From assembly GCA_015060735.1 (NCBI GenBank), contig SUXX01000010.1, positions 1-47,498 on the forward strand: a stretch of DNA of 47,498 nucleotides, in the 5' to 3' direction. Shown piece after piece: positions 34,678 to 43,374 of the stretch (positions within the stretch are counted from its first letter, which is position 1; each line of letters begins with the position of its first letter). The DNA is from Bacteroides sp. (lineage in GTDB: Bacteria > Bacteroidota > Bacteroidia > Bacteroidales > Bacteroidaceae). The notes below the pieces were generated by a model. The model had not been told where the DNA came from and searched no databases. It worked only from the letters and a program-made list of their open reading frames with translations. The position numbers and the translations under genes were made by a program.

Positions 34678-35408
34678 CTCCTTCTGCAACCATGAAACAA
34701 TAGAAAATAGTAACAAATTTAAAATAAGAAACATTATGGCAATGATCGAATTGAAAGGTATTAACAAGATTTATCGTACCGACGAAGTAGAAACACAAGC
34801 ACTCGAAAACGTGAACCTGAACGTACAGAAGGGAGAATTCCTCAGTGTGATGGGCCCTTCGGGTTGTGGCAAGTCCACCTTGCTGAACATCATGGGTCTG
34901 CTGGATACTCCCACTTCAGGCACCATCGAAATAAACGGTACCAACACAGCACAAATGAATGATAAGGAACTGGCTGCCTTCCGTAACCGTACGCTGGGCT
35001 TCGTGTTCCAAAGTTTCCACCTCATCAACTCGCTTAACGTGCTCGATAATGTGGAGCTTCCGTTGCTTTATCGCAAGATGTCGTCGTCCGAACGCACGGC
35101 CCTGGCCAAGCAGGTGCTCGAAAAGGTGGGCATGACTCATCGCATGCGTCACATGCCTACCCAGCTCTCGGGCGGACAATGCCAGCGTGTAGCCATCGCC
35201 CGTGCCATTGTGGGCAATCCGGAAATCATCCTGGCGGACGAACCTACGGGTAACCTTGACTCGAAGATGGGTGCTGAAGTGATGGACTTGCTTCACCAAC
35301 TGAACCGCGAGGATGGTCGTACCATCGTGATGGTAACTCACAACAACGACCAAGCCAAGCAGACTTCGAGAACGGTGAAGTTCTTCGACGGACGTCAGGT
35401 GATGTAAA
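34651..35408 (+). repeat. duplicated 758-bp block, copy 1
   Basis: This block covers the last 27 bases of the upstream permease, the leader and the whole ATPase gene. It matches 38069-38826 base for base except for one A/G difference at 35353 (38771), silent in a Gln codon. Identity stops sharply at both ends. Confidence 0.95.
34736..35407 (+). CDS. ABC exporter ATPase (MacB/LolD type), copy 1
   Basis: The protein has 223 residues from the ATG at 34736; a second ATG two codons later is possible. Walker [10 protein letters not shown] is at 40-48, the Q-loop at VFQSFHL, the signature LSGGQ near 145, Walker [14 protein letters not shown] near 163-175, and the H-loop in VMVTHNN near 203. It powers the MacB-like permeases from the cytoplasmic side. 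The predicted protein is identical to that of 38154-38825. It follows pair 1 and precedes pair 2 by 20 bp, so one product may serve several permease pairs. Confidence 0.95.
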   Translation: MAMIELKGINKIYRTDEVETQALENVNLNVQKGEFLSVMGPSGCGKSTLLNIMGLLDTPTSGTIEINGTNTAQMNDKELAAFRNRTLGFVFQSFHLINSLNVLDNVELPLLYRKMSSSERTALAKQVLEKVGMTHRMRHMPTQLSGGQCQRVAIARAIVGNPEIILADEPTGNLDSKMGAEVMDLLHQLNREDGRTIVMVTHNNDQAKQTSRTVKFFDGRQVM

Positions 35409-35427
35409 ACTTTAATTAATAGATACA

Positions 35428-36726
35428 ATGATAAAACAATACATGATACAGGCGTTGGCACAACTTCGCCAACAGCCTATTATCAGTGCGGTAAGCATCA
35501 TCGGGACGGCTCTCGCCATCTTCCTGATTATGCTCGTAGTGATGATGCAACAAGTCAAGACTGCCCCGTTTGCTCCGGAAAGCAATCGGGATAGGTTTCT
35601 GCATGTAAAATATATGAGCCTTACCAACAAAAGTTGGGGAGAAAGTTCGAGCAGCAATGGCCCGATGAGCGTACAAACCGCCAAGGAACTGTATGCATCG
35701 CTGAAAACTCCCGAAGCCGTAACCATCTATATGTGTTTCACCGAGGCAACACCCGTATGTCTGCCCGGCCAGCCAAGCAAATCAGTGGACAAACTGGAAA
35801 CAGATGCCCAATTCTGGAAGGTGTTCGACTTCCAATTCATAGACGGAAAGCCGTTCGACCAAGCTGCCTTCGATGCCGGCCAACCCGTAGCGGTCATCAC
35901 TCGTAGCGTGTCACGTGCCCTTTTCGGTACGGCCGAAGGAGTGAGCGGACGCGAATTTCTCTTAAACCATGCCTCTTATCGGGTGGCAGGTGTGGTAGAA
36001 GATGTCTCGACCCTTGCCAATATCGCTTATGCACAAATCTGGATTCCTTACACCTCTACTCGAGTGGGCACAACTAGTTGGACCGACGGGCACATGGGGT
36101 ACATGAGTTGTACGCTTCTTGCCAAGAGCCGGGAAGACTTCGATGCCATCCGCGAAGAATCGTTCCGCCGGCTGGAAGAATATAACAAGGTGATTGGCGA
36201 AGATGGGTATTACATCATTCACCGCAACCGCCCTTACGATCAGGAAAAAGCATCGATTAACGGTAGTGCCAATCGAGAATTTGATGTAGCTCGCGAAAAT
36301 CGTAGTCGTTTGATTCTCTATCTGATTTTGCTTATCGTTCCGGCTATCAATCTGGGCAGCATGACACAGAGCCGCCTCCGCCAACGGGTAAGTGAAATCG
36401 GCGTTCGCCGTGCCTTCGGAAGCACACGAATGGAAATCATGGGACAAATATTGATGGAAAACATGGTGGTGACCTTGATGGCCGGTTTTTGGGGCTTTCT
36501 GATGAGTGTTGCCTTTGCTTATTTGGGGAGCGAGCTGTTGTTCTCCGTAGGATATAGTTCCACCTATGTAGTACCTCGAACAGACATGAGCATGCTGCTC
36601 CATGCCTCTACCTTCGGATGGGCATTGCTTTTCTGCTTCATACTCAACTTGCTCAGTACGGGGCTACCGGCCTGGATGGCTTCACGCATCAACATTGTGA
36701 CTGCCATGAGAGGAAAATTACATTAG
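35428..36726 (+). CDS. MacB/FtsX-like ABC permease, pair 2 first member
   Basis: The protein has 432 residues. An N-terminal segment (about 20-40, VSIIGTALAIFLIMLVVMMQ) is followed by a periplasmic domain and three C-terminal segments. The FtsX-type motif RVSEIGVRRAFGS is near residue 320. It is the most diverged of the three first members and ends in ASRINIVTAMRGKLH instead of IQSKR. It starts 20 bp after the first ATPase gene. A dispersed inverted repeat separates it from its partner. Confidence 0.9.
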   Translation: MIKQYMIQALAQLRQQPIISAVSIIGTALAIFLIMLVVMMQQVKTAPFAPESNRDRFLHVKYMSLTNKSWGESSSSNGPMSVQTAKELYASLKTPEAVTIYMCFTEATPVCLPGQPSKSVDKLETDAQFWKVFDFQFIDGKPFDQAAFDAGQPVAVITRSVSRALFGTAEGVSGREFLLNHASYRVAGVVEDVSTLANIAYAQIWIPYTSTRVGTTSWTDGHMGYMSCTLLAKSREDFDAIREESFRRLEEYNKVIGEDGYYIIHRNRPYDQEKASINGSANREFDVARENRSRLILYLILLIVPAINLGSMTQSRLRQRVSEIGVRRAFGSTRMEIMGQILMENMVVTLMAGFWGFLMSVAFAYLGSELLFSVGYSSTYVVPRTDMSMLLHASTFGWALLFCFILNLLSTGLPAWMASRINIVTAMRGKLH

Positions 36727-36731
36727 CTTTT

Positions 36732-36813
36732 CGTGTCGTTCTGAACGAAGTGAAGAATCTGAAGACATAAACGTGGATGCACACAGATTCTTCGCGATGC
36801 TCAGAATGACACG
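36732..36813. repeat. dispersed inverted repeat, copy 2
   Basis: The arms 36732-36761 and 36784-36813 contain TTCTGAACGAAGTGAAGAAT and its near complement ending in TCAGAATGACACG. The same element occurs at 20329-20407. Here it sits inside the export operon, between the two members of permease pair 2, and could affect read-through or mRNA stability. Confidence 0.8.
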
Positions 36814-36844
36814 AGAGAGACAATAACCAATTTATATTTTAAAC

Positions 36845-38095
36845 ATGAACAAGAAACTATTTATACAGATAAAAAATGAATGGCGTAGCAATCTGTGGCT
36901 TGCCGTGGAATTGCTTTTGGTCAGTGTGGTGATGTGGTGGATAACCGATGCACTTTATGTCCGATTGGCTGTTTACCTTGAACCCCGTGGCTTCAACACC
37001 GAGCATTGCTACAAGATAGAAATGGGTGAACTCACCTCGAAAAGCCCGGATTACACCAGACGGAGCTACGAAGAACGCTCTACCGACATCTTGGAACTGG
37101 CCGACCGCTTGCGTCACCGTTCGGATATAGAGGCCGTAAGCCTATCGCATAACTCCCATCCATACAACGGAAGCAACGGTACCATAGGGGTACAATTGGT
37201 AGGTGATACATTGGAAACTTATGGTCGGGTCATCCGTCGTCAAGTCACCCCCGACTTCGTGCGTGTATTCCAATATCAAGGAGCCAATGGCGAAACACCC
37301 GAACAATTGGCCGAAATGATAGAGCGTGGCGAGATATTGGTGTCCGACAATCTGTTCAGCAGCACTTACAACCGCCCGTTACCAATGACCAACTACATAG
37401 GAAAACGTTTCCATCTGAACAGAGATACGACCTCCTCCGTCCGTTTGGGAGCATCACTGAAGGTAGTACGATACGGTGACTTCCAATCGGGCAGTGAATC
37501 ACGCTCTATGGTGTACAAACTCGATTGGTTCGACAAGGATCAGGAACTCTGCGTCCGTGTCCTTCCCGAACACGATGTGGATTTCATCAATAAGGTCAAG
37601 GCAGATAGCGAAAGCCAATATCGGGTAGGCAATATCTTTATCAGCGAAGTCCGTTCGTTCAAAGACATCCGCCGTAATATCCAGCAAGGAACCTACAATG
37701 CGATGCGAAACAATATCACCATCATGGTTTTTCTATTGGTAAACATTTTCCTCGGTTTGCTCGGTACCTTCTGGTTCCGTACACAGCAACGCCGGAGTGA
37801 AATAGCTCTGCACAAGATAAGTGGAGCCACTAATCGCGATGTGTTTATACGGTTGGTAAGCGAAGGATGGTTACTATTACTCATCATCACACCTTTAGCG
37901 TTTTTGGTTGATTACAATTTGGCTTATGCTGAATTGAATAGTTGGCGGAACGGTACAACACTGGAAATGGATCGTTTGCTGGCCTGTATCGGTATCACTT
38001 TCCTACTTATTGCTTTGATGATTGTCATAGCTATTGGCATTCCTGCTCGAAAAGCGATGCACATAGAGCCGGCCGATGCTTTACGCGATGAATAA
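36845..38095 (+). CDS. MacB/FtsX-like ABC permease, pair 2 second member
   Basis: The protein has 416 residues. The N-terminus IKNEWRSNLWLAVELLLVSV leads into the first membrane segment; the periplasmic domain spans about 45-280 and three C-terminal segments follow. The FtsX-type motif reads RRSEIALHKISGA near residue 320. It ends in PADALRDE like the other second members. Its last 27 bases belong to the second copy of the duplicated block. It lacks the NQRR motif of the other two second members, so pair 2 is the outgroup within the array. Confidence 0.9.
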   Translation: MNKKLFIQIKNEWRSNLWLAVELLLVSVVMWWITDALYVRLAVYLEPRGFNTEHCYKIEMGELTSKSPDYTRRSYEERSTDILELADRLRHRSDIEAVSLSHNSHPYNGSNGTIGVQLVGDTLETYGRVIRRQVTPDFVRVFQYQGANGETPEQLAEMIERGEILVSDNLFSSTYNRPLPMTNYIGKRFHLNRDTTSSVRLGASLKVVRYGDFQSGSESRSMVYKLDWFDKDQELCVRVLPEHDVDFINKVKADSESQYRVGNIFISEVRSFKDIRRNIQQGTYNAMRNNITIMVFLLVNIFLGLLGTFWFRTQQRRSEIALHKISGATNRDVFIRLVSEGWLLLLIITPLAFLVDYNLAYAELNSWRNGTTLEMDRLLACIGITFLLIALMIVIAIGIPARKAMHIEPADALRDE

Positions 38096-38826
38096 CTCCT
38101 TCTGCAACCATGAAACAATAGAAAATAGTAACAAATTTAAAATAAGAAACATTATGGCAATGATCGAATTGAAAGGTATTAACAAGATTTATCGTACCGA
38201 CGAAGTAGAAACACAAGCACTCGAAAACGTGAACCTGAACGTACAGAAGGGAGAATTCCTCAGTGTGATGGGCCCTTCGGGTTGTGGCAAGTCCACCTTG
38301 CTGAACATCATGGGTCTGCTGGATACTCCCACTTCAGGCACCATCGAAATAAACGGTACCAACACAGCACAAATGAATGATAAGGAACTGGCTGCCTTCC
38401 GTAACCGTACGCTGGGCTTCGTGTTCCAAAGTTTCCACCTCATCAACTCGCTTAACGTGCTCGATAATGTGGAGCTTCCGTTGCTTTATCGCAAGATGTC
38501 GTCGTCCGAACGCACGGCCCTGGCCAAGCAGGTGCTCGAAAAGGTGGGCATGACTCATCGCATGCGTCACATGCCTACCCAGCTCTCGGGCGGACAATGC
38601 CAGCGTGTAGCCATCGCCCGTGCCATTGTGGGCAATCCGGAAATCATCCTGGCGGACGAACCTACGGGTAACCTTGACTCGAAGATGGGTGCTGAAGTGA
38701 TGGACTTGCTTCACCAACTGAACCGCGAGGATGGTCGTACCATCGTGATGGTAACTCACAACAACGACCAGGCCAAGCAGACTTCGAGAACGGTGAAGTT
38801 CTTCGACGGACGTCAGGTGATGTAAA
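38069..38826 (+). repeat. duplicated 758-bp block, copy 2
   Basis: This copy differs from 34651-35408 by one base. The sequences diverge at once on both sides (the upstream permease bodies and the downstream spacers differ), which fits gene conversion or a recent local duplication. Confidence 0.95.
38154..38825 (+). CDS. ABC exporter ATPase (MacB/LolD type), copy 2
   Basis: The 223-residue product is identical to that of copy 1, with all ATPase motifs intact (Walker A at 40-48, [15 protein letters not shown]-loop). It follows permease pair 2. After it, a nested inverted repeat and 130 bp separate it from pair 3, which has no third ATPase gene behind it within the window. Having the same protein encoded twice in one operon suggests dosage, or maintenance by recombination. 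Confidence 0.95.
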   Translation: MAMIELKGINKIYRTDEVETQALENVNLNVQKGEFLSVMGPSGCGKSTLLNIMGLLDTPTSGTIEINGTNTAQMNDKELAAFRNRTLGFVFQSFHLINSLNVLDNVELPLLYRKMSSSERTALAKQVLEKVGMTHRMRHMPTQLSGGQCQRVAIARAIVGNPEIILADEPTGNLDSKMGAEVMDLLHQLNREDGRTIVMVTHNNDQAKQTSRTVKFFDGRQVM

Positions 38827-38847
38827 GATACAAACTTGAAACAAATT

Positions 38848-38922
38848 CGTCAAGGCATTTTTTAAAAACGCCAAGGGGTTTCAAGTAAAACCCCTTGAGG
38901 TTTTGATACGAACGCCTTGACG
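38848..38922. repeat. nested inverted repeat of the CAAGG family
   Basis: The outer arms CGTCAAGGC (38848-38856) and GCCTTGACG (38914-38922) enclose an inner perfect hairpin, CAAGGGGTTT (38872-38881) with AAACCCCTTG (38888-38897). Related words occur at 1987-2060 and 22613-22630. It sits between the second ATPase and permease pair 3, where it could terminate or attenuate the transcript. Confidence 0.75.
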
Positions 38923-38955
38923 TTTCACAACGAACGATTATTCGATTATAAGATT

Positions 38956-40263
38956 ATGATAAAACTATATTTCAAACAAGCCTGGGCGATGATGAAGCAG
39001 AACAAGCTTTTCACGTCCATCTACGTGGCGGGGACGGGACTTTCCATCGCCTTGGTGATGACACTTTTCATCATCTTCTACGTGAAGTTTGCTTCCGTAT
39101 ATCCCGAGTATAACCGCAACCGGACGTTGGTCGTCAGAACAACCAAGCGGATAAACAAAGCCAACGCAGGAAACTGGTCGACAAACATGGGTACTTCCTG
39201 GACATTCACAAACAAAATGTTGGACAACCTGAAACATGCCGAGGCAGTAGCAGCCGTTATCCCCAGTTGGGGAGAGAAGAAACAAGTATCCCGCATCGGA
39301 GGAAAGGAAACGATTGAAGTCCCCCATGTGTTGGTGAACGGTGACTTCTGGCGGGTCTTTACGTTCGACTTTATAGCCGGACACCCTTTCGAAGCTCACG
39401 AGGTGGAAGCTGTCTCGCCCGTTGTAGTCATATCCGAAAGCCTGGCACAACAAATGTTTGCCAATCAGGCTCCGTTGGGAGAAAAACTCTACCTTGACGG
39501 TCGTGAATATACCATTTGCGGAGTGGTGAAGGATGTATCGAATGCCACCCCGGTAACGGCCGGAGACATCTGGATACCCATTACTCACTATGCACAAGCC
39601 GTGACCGAAAACCCCGATATGGGGCTGATGGGAACCATTTCCAATTATCTGCTGGTGGCCGAAGGCAGCGATAAGGATGACCTGCGTGCCGAAGTGCTGG
39701 ACATCATGAACAAATACAACCAACAGGACAAGGAGTATTACCACGAATTTTTCGGCCAGCCGGATGATTATTGGATGAGCACCTTCCGTGGCGGATGGGC
39801 CGACGAGAACTTCACCGTCTGGTCACTGCTTCATGAGTATATCTACATACTTTTGGCCTTCCTCATCATTCCGGCCCTCAACTTGAGCGGCATGATTTCG
39901 AACCGTATGGATAGCCGAATGTCCGAGTTGGGAGTACGCAAGGCATACGGAGCTACCAACGGACAGATTCTTTCGCAAGTGTTGTGGGAAAACCTTTTCC
40001 TCACCTTGGCAGGTGGATTGGTAGGGCTGTTGCTCTCTTACCTGATTGTCGCAACAGCCAGCAACTGGATACTTACCTTGTTTGATGACTTCAACCCGAA
40101 TCGCAACCAAGCGATGGAAATAACCTTCGAGATGCTTTTTAATCCCGTAGTGTTCGGTTCGGCCCTCTTGTTCTGCGTGTTACTGAATCTGATTTCGGCA
40201 CTGATTCCCACCACATGGGCATTACGCCGTAGCATCATACAATCCATTCACACTAAAAGATAA
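38956..40263 (+). CDS. MacB/FtsX-like ABC permease, pair 3 first member
   Basis: The ATG at 38956 (435 residues) was chosen because the product then aligns exactly with the start of the permease at 32048 (MIKLYFKQAW.MMKQNKLF); an upstream in-frame ATG at 38917 would start within the repeat region. Layout: segment 1 at about 20-42, a periplasmic domain, three C-terminal segments, the motif RMSELGVRKAYGA near residue 320, and the end IIQSIHTKR. The N-terminal DNA is nearly identical to the pair 1 gene, then the periplasmic part diverges. It is 6 bp upstream of its partner. Confidence 0.9.
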   Translation: MIKLYFKQAWAMMKQNKLFTSIYVAGTGLSIALVMTLFIIFYVKFASVYPEYNRNRTLVVRTTKRINKANAGNWSTNMGTSWTFTNKMLDNLKHAEAVAAVIPSWGEKKQVSRIGGKETIEVPHVLVNGDFWRVFTFDFIAGHPFEAHEVEAVSPVVVISESLAQQMFANQAPLGEKLYLDGREYTICGVVKDVSNATPVTAGDIWIPITHYAQAVTENPDMGLMGTISNYLLVAEGSDKDDLRAEVLDIMNKYNQQDKEYYHEFFGQPDDYWMSTFRGGWADENFTVWSLLHEYIYILLAFLIIPALNLSGMISNRMDSRMSELGVRKAYGATNGQILSQVLWENLFLTLAGGLVGLLLSYLIVATASNWILTLFDDFNPNRNQAMEITFEMLFNPVVFGSALLFCVLLNLISALIPTTWALRRSIIQSIHTKR

Positions 40264-40269
40264 GAACCT

Positions 40270-41583
40270 ATGTTTAAGATTATATTTCATCAGATTTGGA
40301 ATCAGCGACGAATGAACGCTTGGATATTTATCGAACTGCTGATAGTGAGTTTCTTCCTTTGGATTGTAGTCGACCCCGTTTGCGTGCTGACGGCTACCAT
40401 GAACATACCATCCGGTTATGAAATTGAGGGACGCTATGTAGTGAAACTTAACATGTACGAAGAAACACATGGCAAATATGATGCCGAGGCCGCCAAAAAC
40501 GATTCGCTGAAAGTGGAGCACTACAACCATGTGGCACGCCTTATCCGCGACTTGCCCGAGGTGGAAAGTTTGGCCATCCCCGTCCAACTCAGTTTCCCGG
40601 GTAGCGGAAACTGGAGCGGTGGACAGCTATTCCGCGATACGGCCGATGTGGCAAAGAAGGACTTTGTGCACATGCAAAGGTATCAATTTGTGAAGGAAGG
40701 CAACCCGTTTGCCACCTACGGCATGAGGGATGTACGTACGGGCGAATACCTCATTCCGAACGAAGAACTGAATGGTATCTACATTTCCGAAAATCTGGCT
40801 CTTGAACTTTTTGGCACGGCCGATTGTGTAGGCCGATCCATCTATACCGGTCAGGAAGCATCATCCTCACGAGTCATTGCCGGCGTATTTCAGGACTACA
40901 AGCATTTTGACTTTACCCAACCTTATCCGATGGGCTTCTATTACGAAGGTGAGATAGAGGCCAGCCCATGGATGCAATGGTGTTATCCTTTTGTCTTCAA
41001 GCTGAAGGCAGGGGTAGACGAGGAAACTTTCCGCGAACGTTTTATTCGCGAAGTGGCTCCGCAGTTCAATCGGGGAAACATTTATTTCTCCGACTTCATG
41101 AGCTTTCAGGAGATTATAGACGAATGCAATGAGTTACGAGGCCCCAACAACAAGATTCGCCTGAGCTACATCCTGGCCGGATTTGCCATGCTCTGCATCT
41201 TCCTGGGCATGTTGGGCACCTTCTGGATACGGAGCGATGCCCGCCGTCAGGAAATCGGCGTGATGCGTAGCATGGGTGCCAACCGCCATCGCATCATCAA
41301 GCAATTCCTGATGGAAGCTACGTTGCTGGTCAGCCTGGCTTTTCTGTGTAGCATCCCTCTCTTGTTGTACTATGCACATATAAAAGGTATGTACGTAGCC
41401 ATGGGGTCAGGATTATACCCTATTTTATCCGAGAAATATTGGATGAATAACTTCTGTGAGCACTTCGGACTCGTATCGATGGTAACTTATGCCATCTTGC
41501 TGGGCATATCACTTTTGGGCACTTTGATTCCCGTTGTCCGTGCCTCGCGGATACTTCCGGCCGATGCTTTAAGGGATGAATAA
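40270..41583 (+). CDS. MacB/FtsX-like ABC permease, pair 3 second member
   Basis: The protein has 437 residues. It is clearly related to the permease at 33352: FHQIWNQRRMNAWIFIELLI against FKQIWNQRRTNGWIFLELII at the start, a shared VVDPV.VLT segment, and PADALRDE at the end. The periplasmic domain is about residues 45-285; the C-terminal part has RRQEIGVMRSMGA near residue 325 and three membrane segments. It is the last gene of the array, followed by a near-palindrome. Confidence 0.9.
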   Translation: MFKIIFHQIWNQRRMNAWIFIELLIVSFFLWIVVDPVCVLTATMNIPSGYEIEGRYVVKLNMYEETHGKYDAEAAKNDSLKVEHYNHVARLIRDLPEVESLAIPVQLSFPGSGNWSGGQLFRDTADVAKKDFVHMQRYQFVKEGNPFATYGMRDVRTGEYLIPNEELNGIYISENLALELFGTADCVGRSIYTGQEASSSRVIAGVFQDYKHFDFTQPYPMGFYYEGEIEASPWMQWCYPFVFKLKAGVDEETFRERFIREVAPQFNRGNIYFSDFMSFQEIIDECNELRGPNNKIRLSYILAGFAMLCIFLGMLGTFWIRSDARRQEIGVMRSMGANRHRIIKQFLMEATLLVSLAFLCSIPLLLYYAHIKGMYVAMGSGLYPILSEKYWMNNFCEHFGLVSMVTYAILLGISLLGTLIPVVRASRILPADALRDE

Positions 41584-41594
41584 AGGGGAATGAT

Positions 41595-41628
41595 GAATGA
41601 TGAATGAGGAATTCTTCATTCATCATTC
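41595..41628. repeat. 34-bp near-palindrome after the export array
   Basis: GAATGATGAATGAG / GAATTC / TTCATTCATCATTC is self-complementary over 34 bp with one mismatched pair of positions, both allowed as G-U in RNA. It lies 12 bp past the last permease stop codon. No T-run follows, so it may stabilise the mRNA end or terminate weakly. Confidence 0.65.
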
Positions 41629-41812
41629 GTTATTAAGACGTAAGATTTTATCTGTTTTATGGTTGTTTTTTCGTAATTTTTCTGTAAATTGCCGACGTTT
41701 TATATATACCCAAGTCGGTTTTTTCTCATTACTTTACGGATTTGTTGCGTGAAGTGATGTGAAACGCGTGGGTTAAAGTGTTGTGAATAAGATAACTACA
41801 GAAAAATATATT

Positions 41813-43342
41813 ATGTCTAAATCTGGTAAAGGGAAGAAAATCTTTTTAGGAGGATTGGCCTTCATTGTGTTGGGCTTCTCTCTGTTGATTGTATTTAACT
41901 GGTTGTGGGATAAGAGTTCGAAGAACGAATCGTGTATGGCTTGCCATTATCACACCGATTCGGACAATAGCTGGAAGCAATCCATGCACTACAATAGCAA
42001 GAGTGGTGTCATGACCGATTGTGCGGCTTGCCACCTTCCGCCGAAGGGCACCTTGGATTACACGGCTGCTAAAATCAAGACAGGTGTGAAAGACATCTGG
42101 TCGTATCTCACCAAGAATAAAGAAGACATCAACTGGGATGCCAAGGGAGAATTGGAGTATGCCCAAAACATTGTGTACAACGAGTCGTGCGAGGCTTGTC
42201 ACGTCAACCTCTATCCCGAAGGCATTACCGACGAGGGAGTTACCGCTCACTTGTATTACGACGACAACAAGGAAAAACTCGATTTGCAATGTATCAGTTG
42301 CCACTTGGATGCCGGACACTACAACCCGAACTACCAGCACAAGGCCTTGACCGAAGTGCCAAAGGGTAGTGGCATCATCTACGAGGCAGCTACCGAAGTG
42401 ACTGAATTCAAGAACTATACCGAAACCGTGCCGGGTACATCGGCTGCTATCAACATGATTGCCATCCCGGGAGGTACCTTCACCATGGGTTCGCCTGAAT
42501 CAGAACCTTTCCATCGTGCCGACGAAGCTCCACAACGCCAGGTAGAAGTTTCACCATTCTTCATGGGCGAACTCGAAGTTACTTGGGATCAATTCTGGGC
42601 CTTCTACGCCGAAACCATGTCCGAAGGACGTACACCGCCTGCCAAGGTATATGCCAACAACTCGCGTCCGGATGTGGATGCGGTCAGCGGTCCTACACCT
42701 CCGTTTGGCTTCCCTGACCAAGGTTGGGGTATGGGCGATCGTCCGGCCATCACCATGACTCATTATTCGGCCGAAACATTCTGCCAATGGTTGTCGCTCA
42801 AGACCGGTAAGAAATACCGCTTGCCGACCGAAGCCGAATGGGAATACGCCGCTCGTGGTGGCACATCCACTCCTTACTTCTTCGAAGGTAGCCCGAGCGA
42901 CTACACCAACGAAGGCTTCTGGAATGGTATCTTCGGTGCCGACACCACCGCTATCAATGGCTATGCTATCTATGTAAACAATAGTAACAACCGTTCGCAA
43001 GACCCAATCAAGGTGAAGCCGAATCCGTTTGGCCTCAAGAACATGGTGGGTAACGTCATGGAATACTGCTCGGATTGGTATGCCGAAGATGCATACGCCC
43101 AGTTGCAAGATGGCGTGAAAGACCCGAAGGGCCCTGAAAGCGGTACCGAACGTGTAGTAAGAGGGGGTGCCTATACCAGCGATGCGGCCGATTTGAGAAG
43201 TGCATCTCGTGGACACACCTTGCACGACGATTGGTTGCGTACCGACCCGCAAAACCCGAAGAGTATCTGGTGGTATTCAGACATCAAGGGCATCGGTTTC
43301 CGTGTGGTATGCGAAATCCCTGAAGGAGTAAATGCAAATTAA
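41813..43342 (+). CDS. NapC/NrfH-type tetraheme cytochrome fused to a SUMF1 domain
   Basis: The ATG at 41813 gives 509 residues; an in-frame GTG at 41783 is less likely. One membrane anchor (about 9-31) precedes four CxxCH heme c motifs: CMACH at 41, CAACH at 70, CEACH at 126 and CISCH at 160. This N-terminal part looks like NapC/NirT/NrfH quinol dehydrogenases. From about residue 213 (INMIAIPGGTFTMGSPESEP) to about 503 it is a SUMF1/FGE-type domain with LPTEAEWEYAARGG and FGLKNMVGNVMEYCSDWY. At the place of the FGE catalytic Cys pair it has RGGAYTSDAADLRSASRG, with Ser456 and Leu461, so formylglycine synthesis is not expected. The protein should face the periplasm and take electrons from, or give them to, the quinone pool. 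It leads a cluster with two Tat-exported proteins and the cytochrome c maturation genes. Confidence 0.93.
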   Translation: MSKSGKGKKIFLGGLAFIVLGFSLLIVFNWLWDKSSKNESCMACHYHTDSDNSWKQSMHYNSKSGVMTDCAACHLPPKGTLDYTAAKIKTGVKDIWSYLTKNKEDINWDAKGELEYAQNIVYNESCEACHVNLYPEGITDEGVTAHLYYDDNKEKLDLQCISCHLDAGHYNPNYQHKALTEVPKGSGIIYEAATEVTEFKNYTETVPGTSAAINMIAIPGGTFTMGSPESEPFHRADEAPQRQVEVSPFFMGELEVTWDQFWAFYAETMSEGRTPPAKVYANNSRPDVDAVSGPTPPFGFPDQGWGMGDRPAITMTHYSAETFCQWLSLKTGKKYRLPTEAEWEYAARGGTSTPYFFEGSPSDYTNEGFWNGIFGADTTAINGYAIYVNNSNNRSQDPIKVKPNPFGLKNMVGNVMEYCSDWYAEDAYAQLQDGVKDPKGPESGTERVVRGGAYTSDAADLRSASRGHTLHDDWLRTDPQNPKSIWWYSDIKGIGFRVVCEIPEGVNAN

Positions 43343-43374
43343 TCTATTATAACCATAAATTAAAATATACGTAT

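Noticed and set aside
38917..38955. Upstream ATG for the pair 3 first permease
   Set aside because: The extra 13 residues derive from the repeat region and are absent from the homologous permease at 32048.
41813..43342. Formylglycine-generating enzyme or sulfatase activator
   Set aside because: The domain lacks both catalytic cysteines, and no sulfatase gene is nearby.
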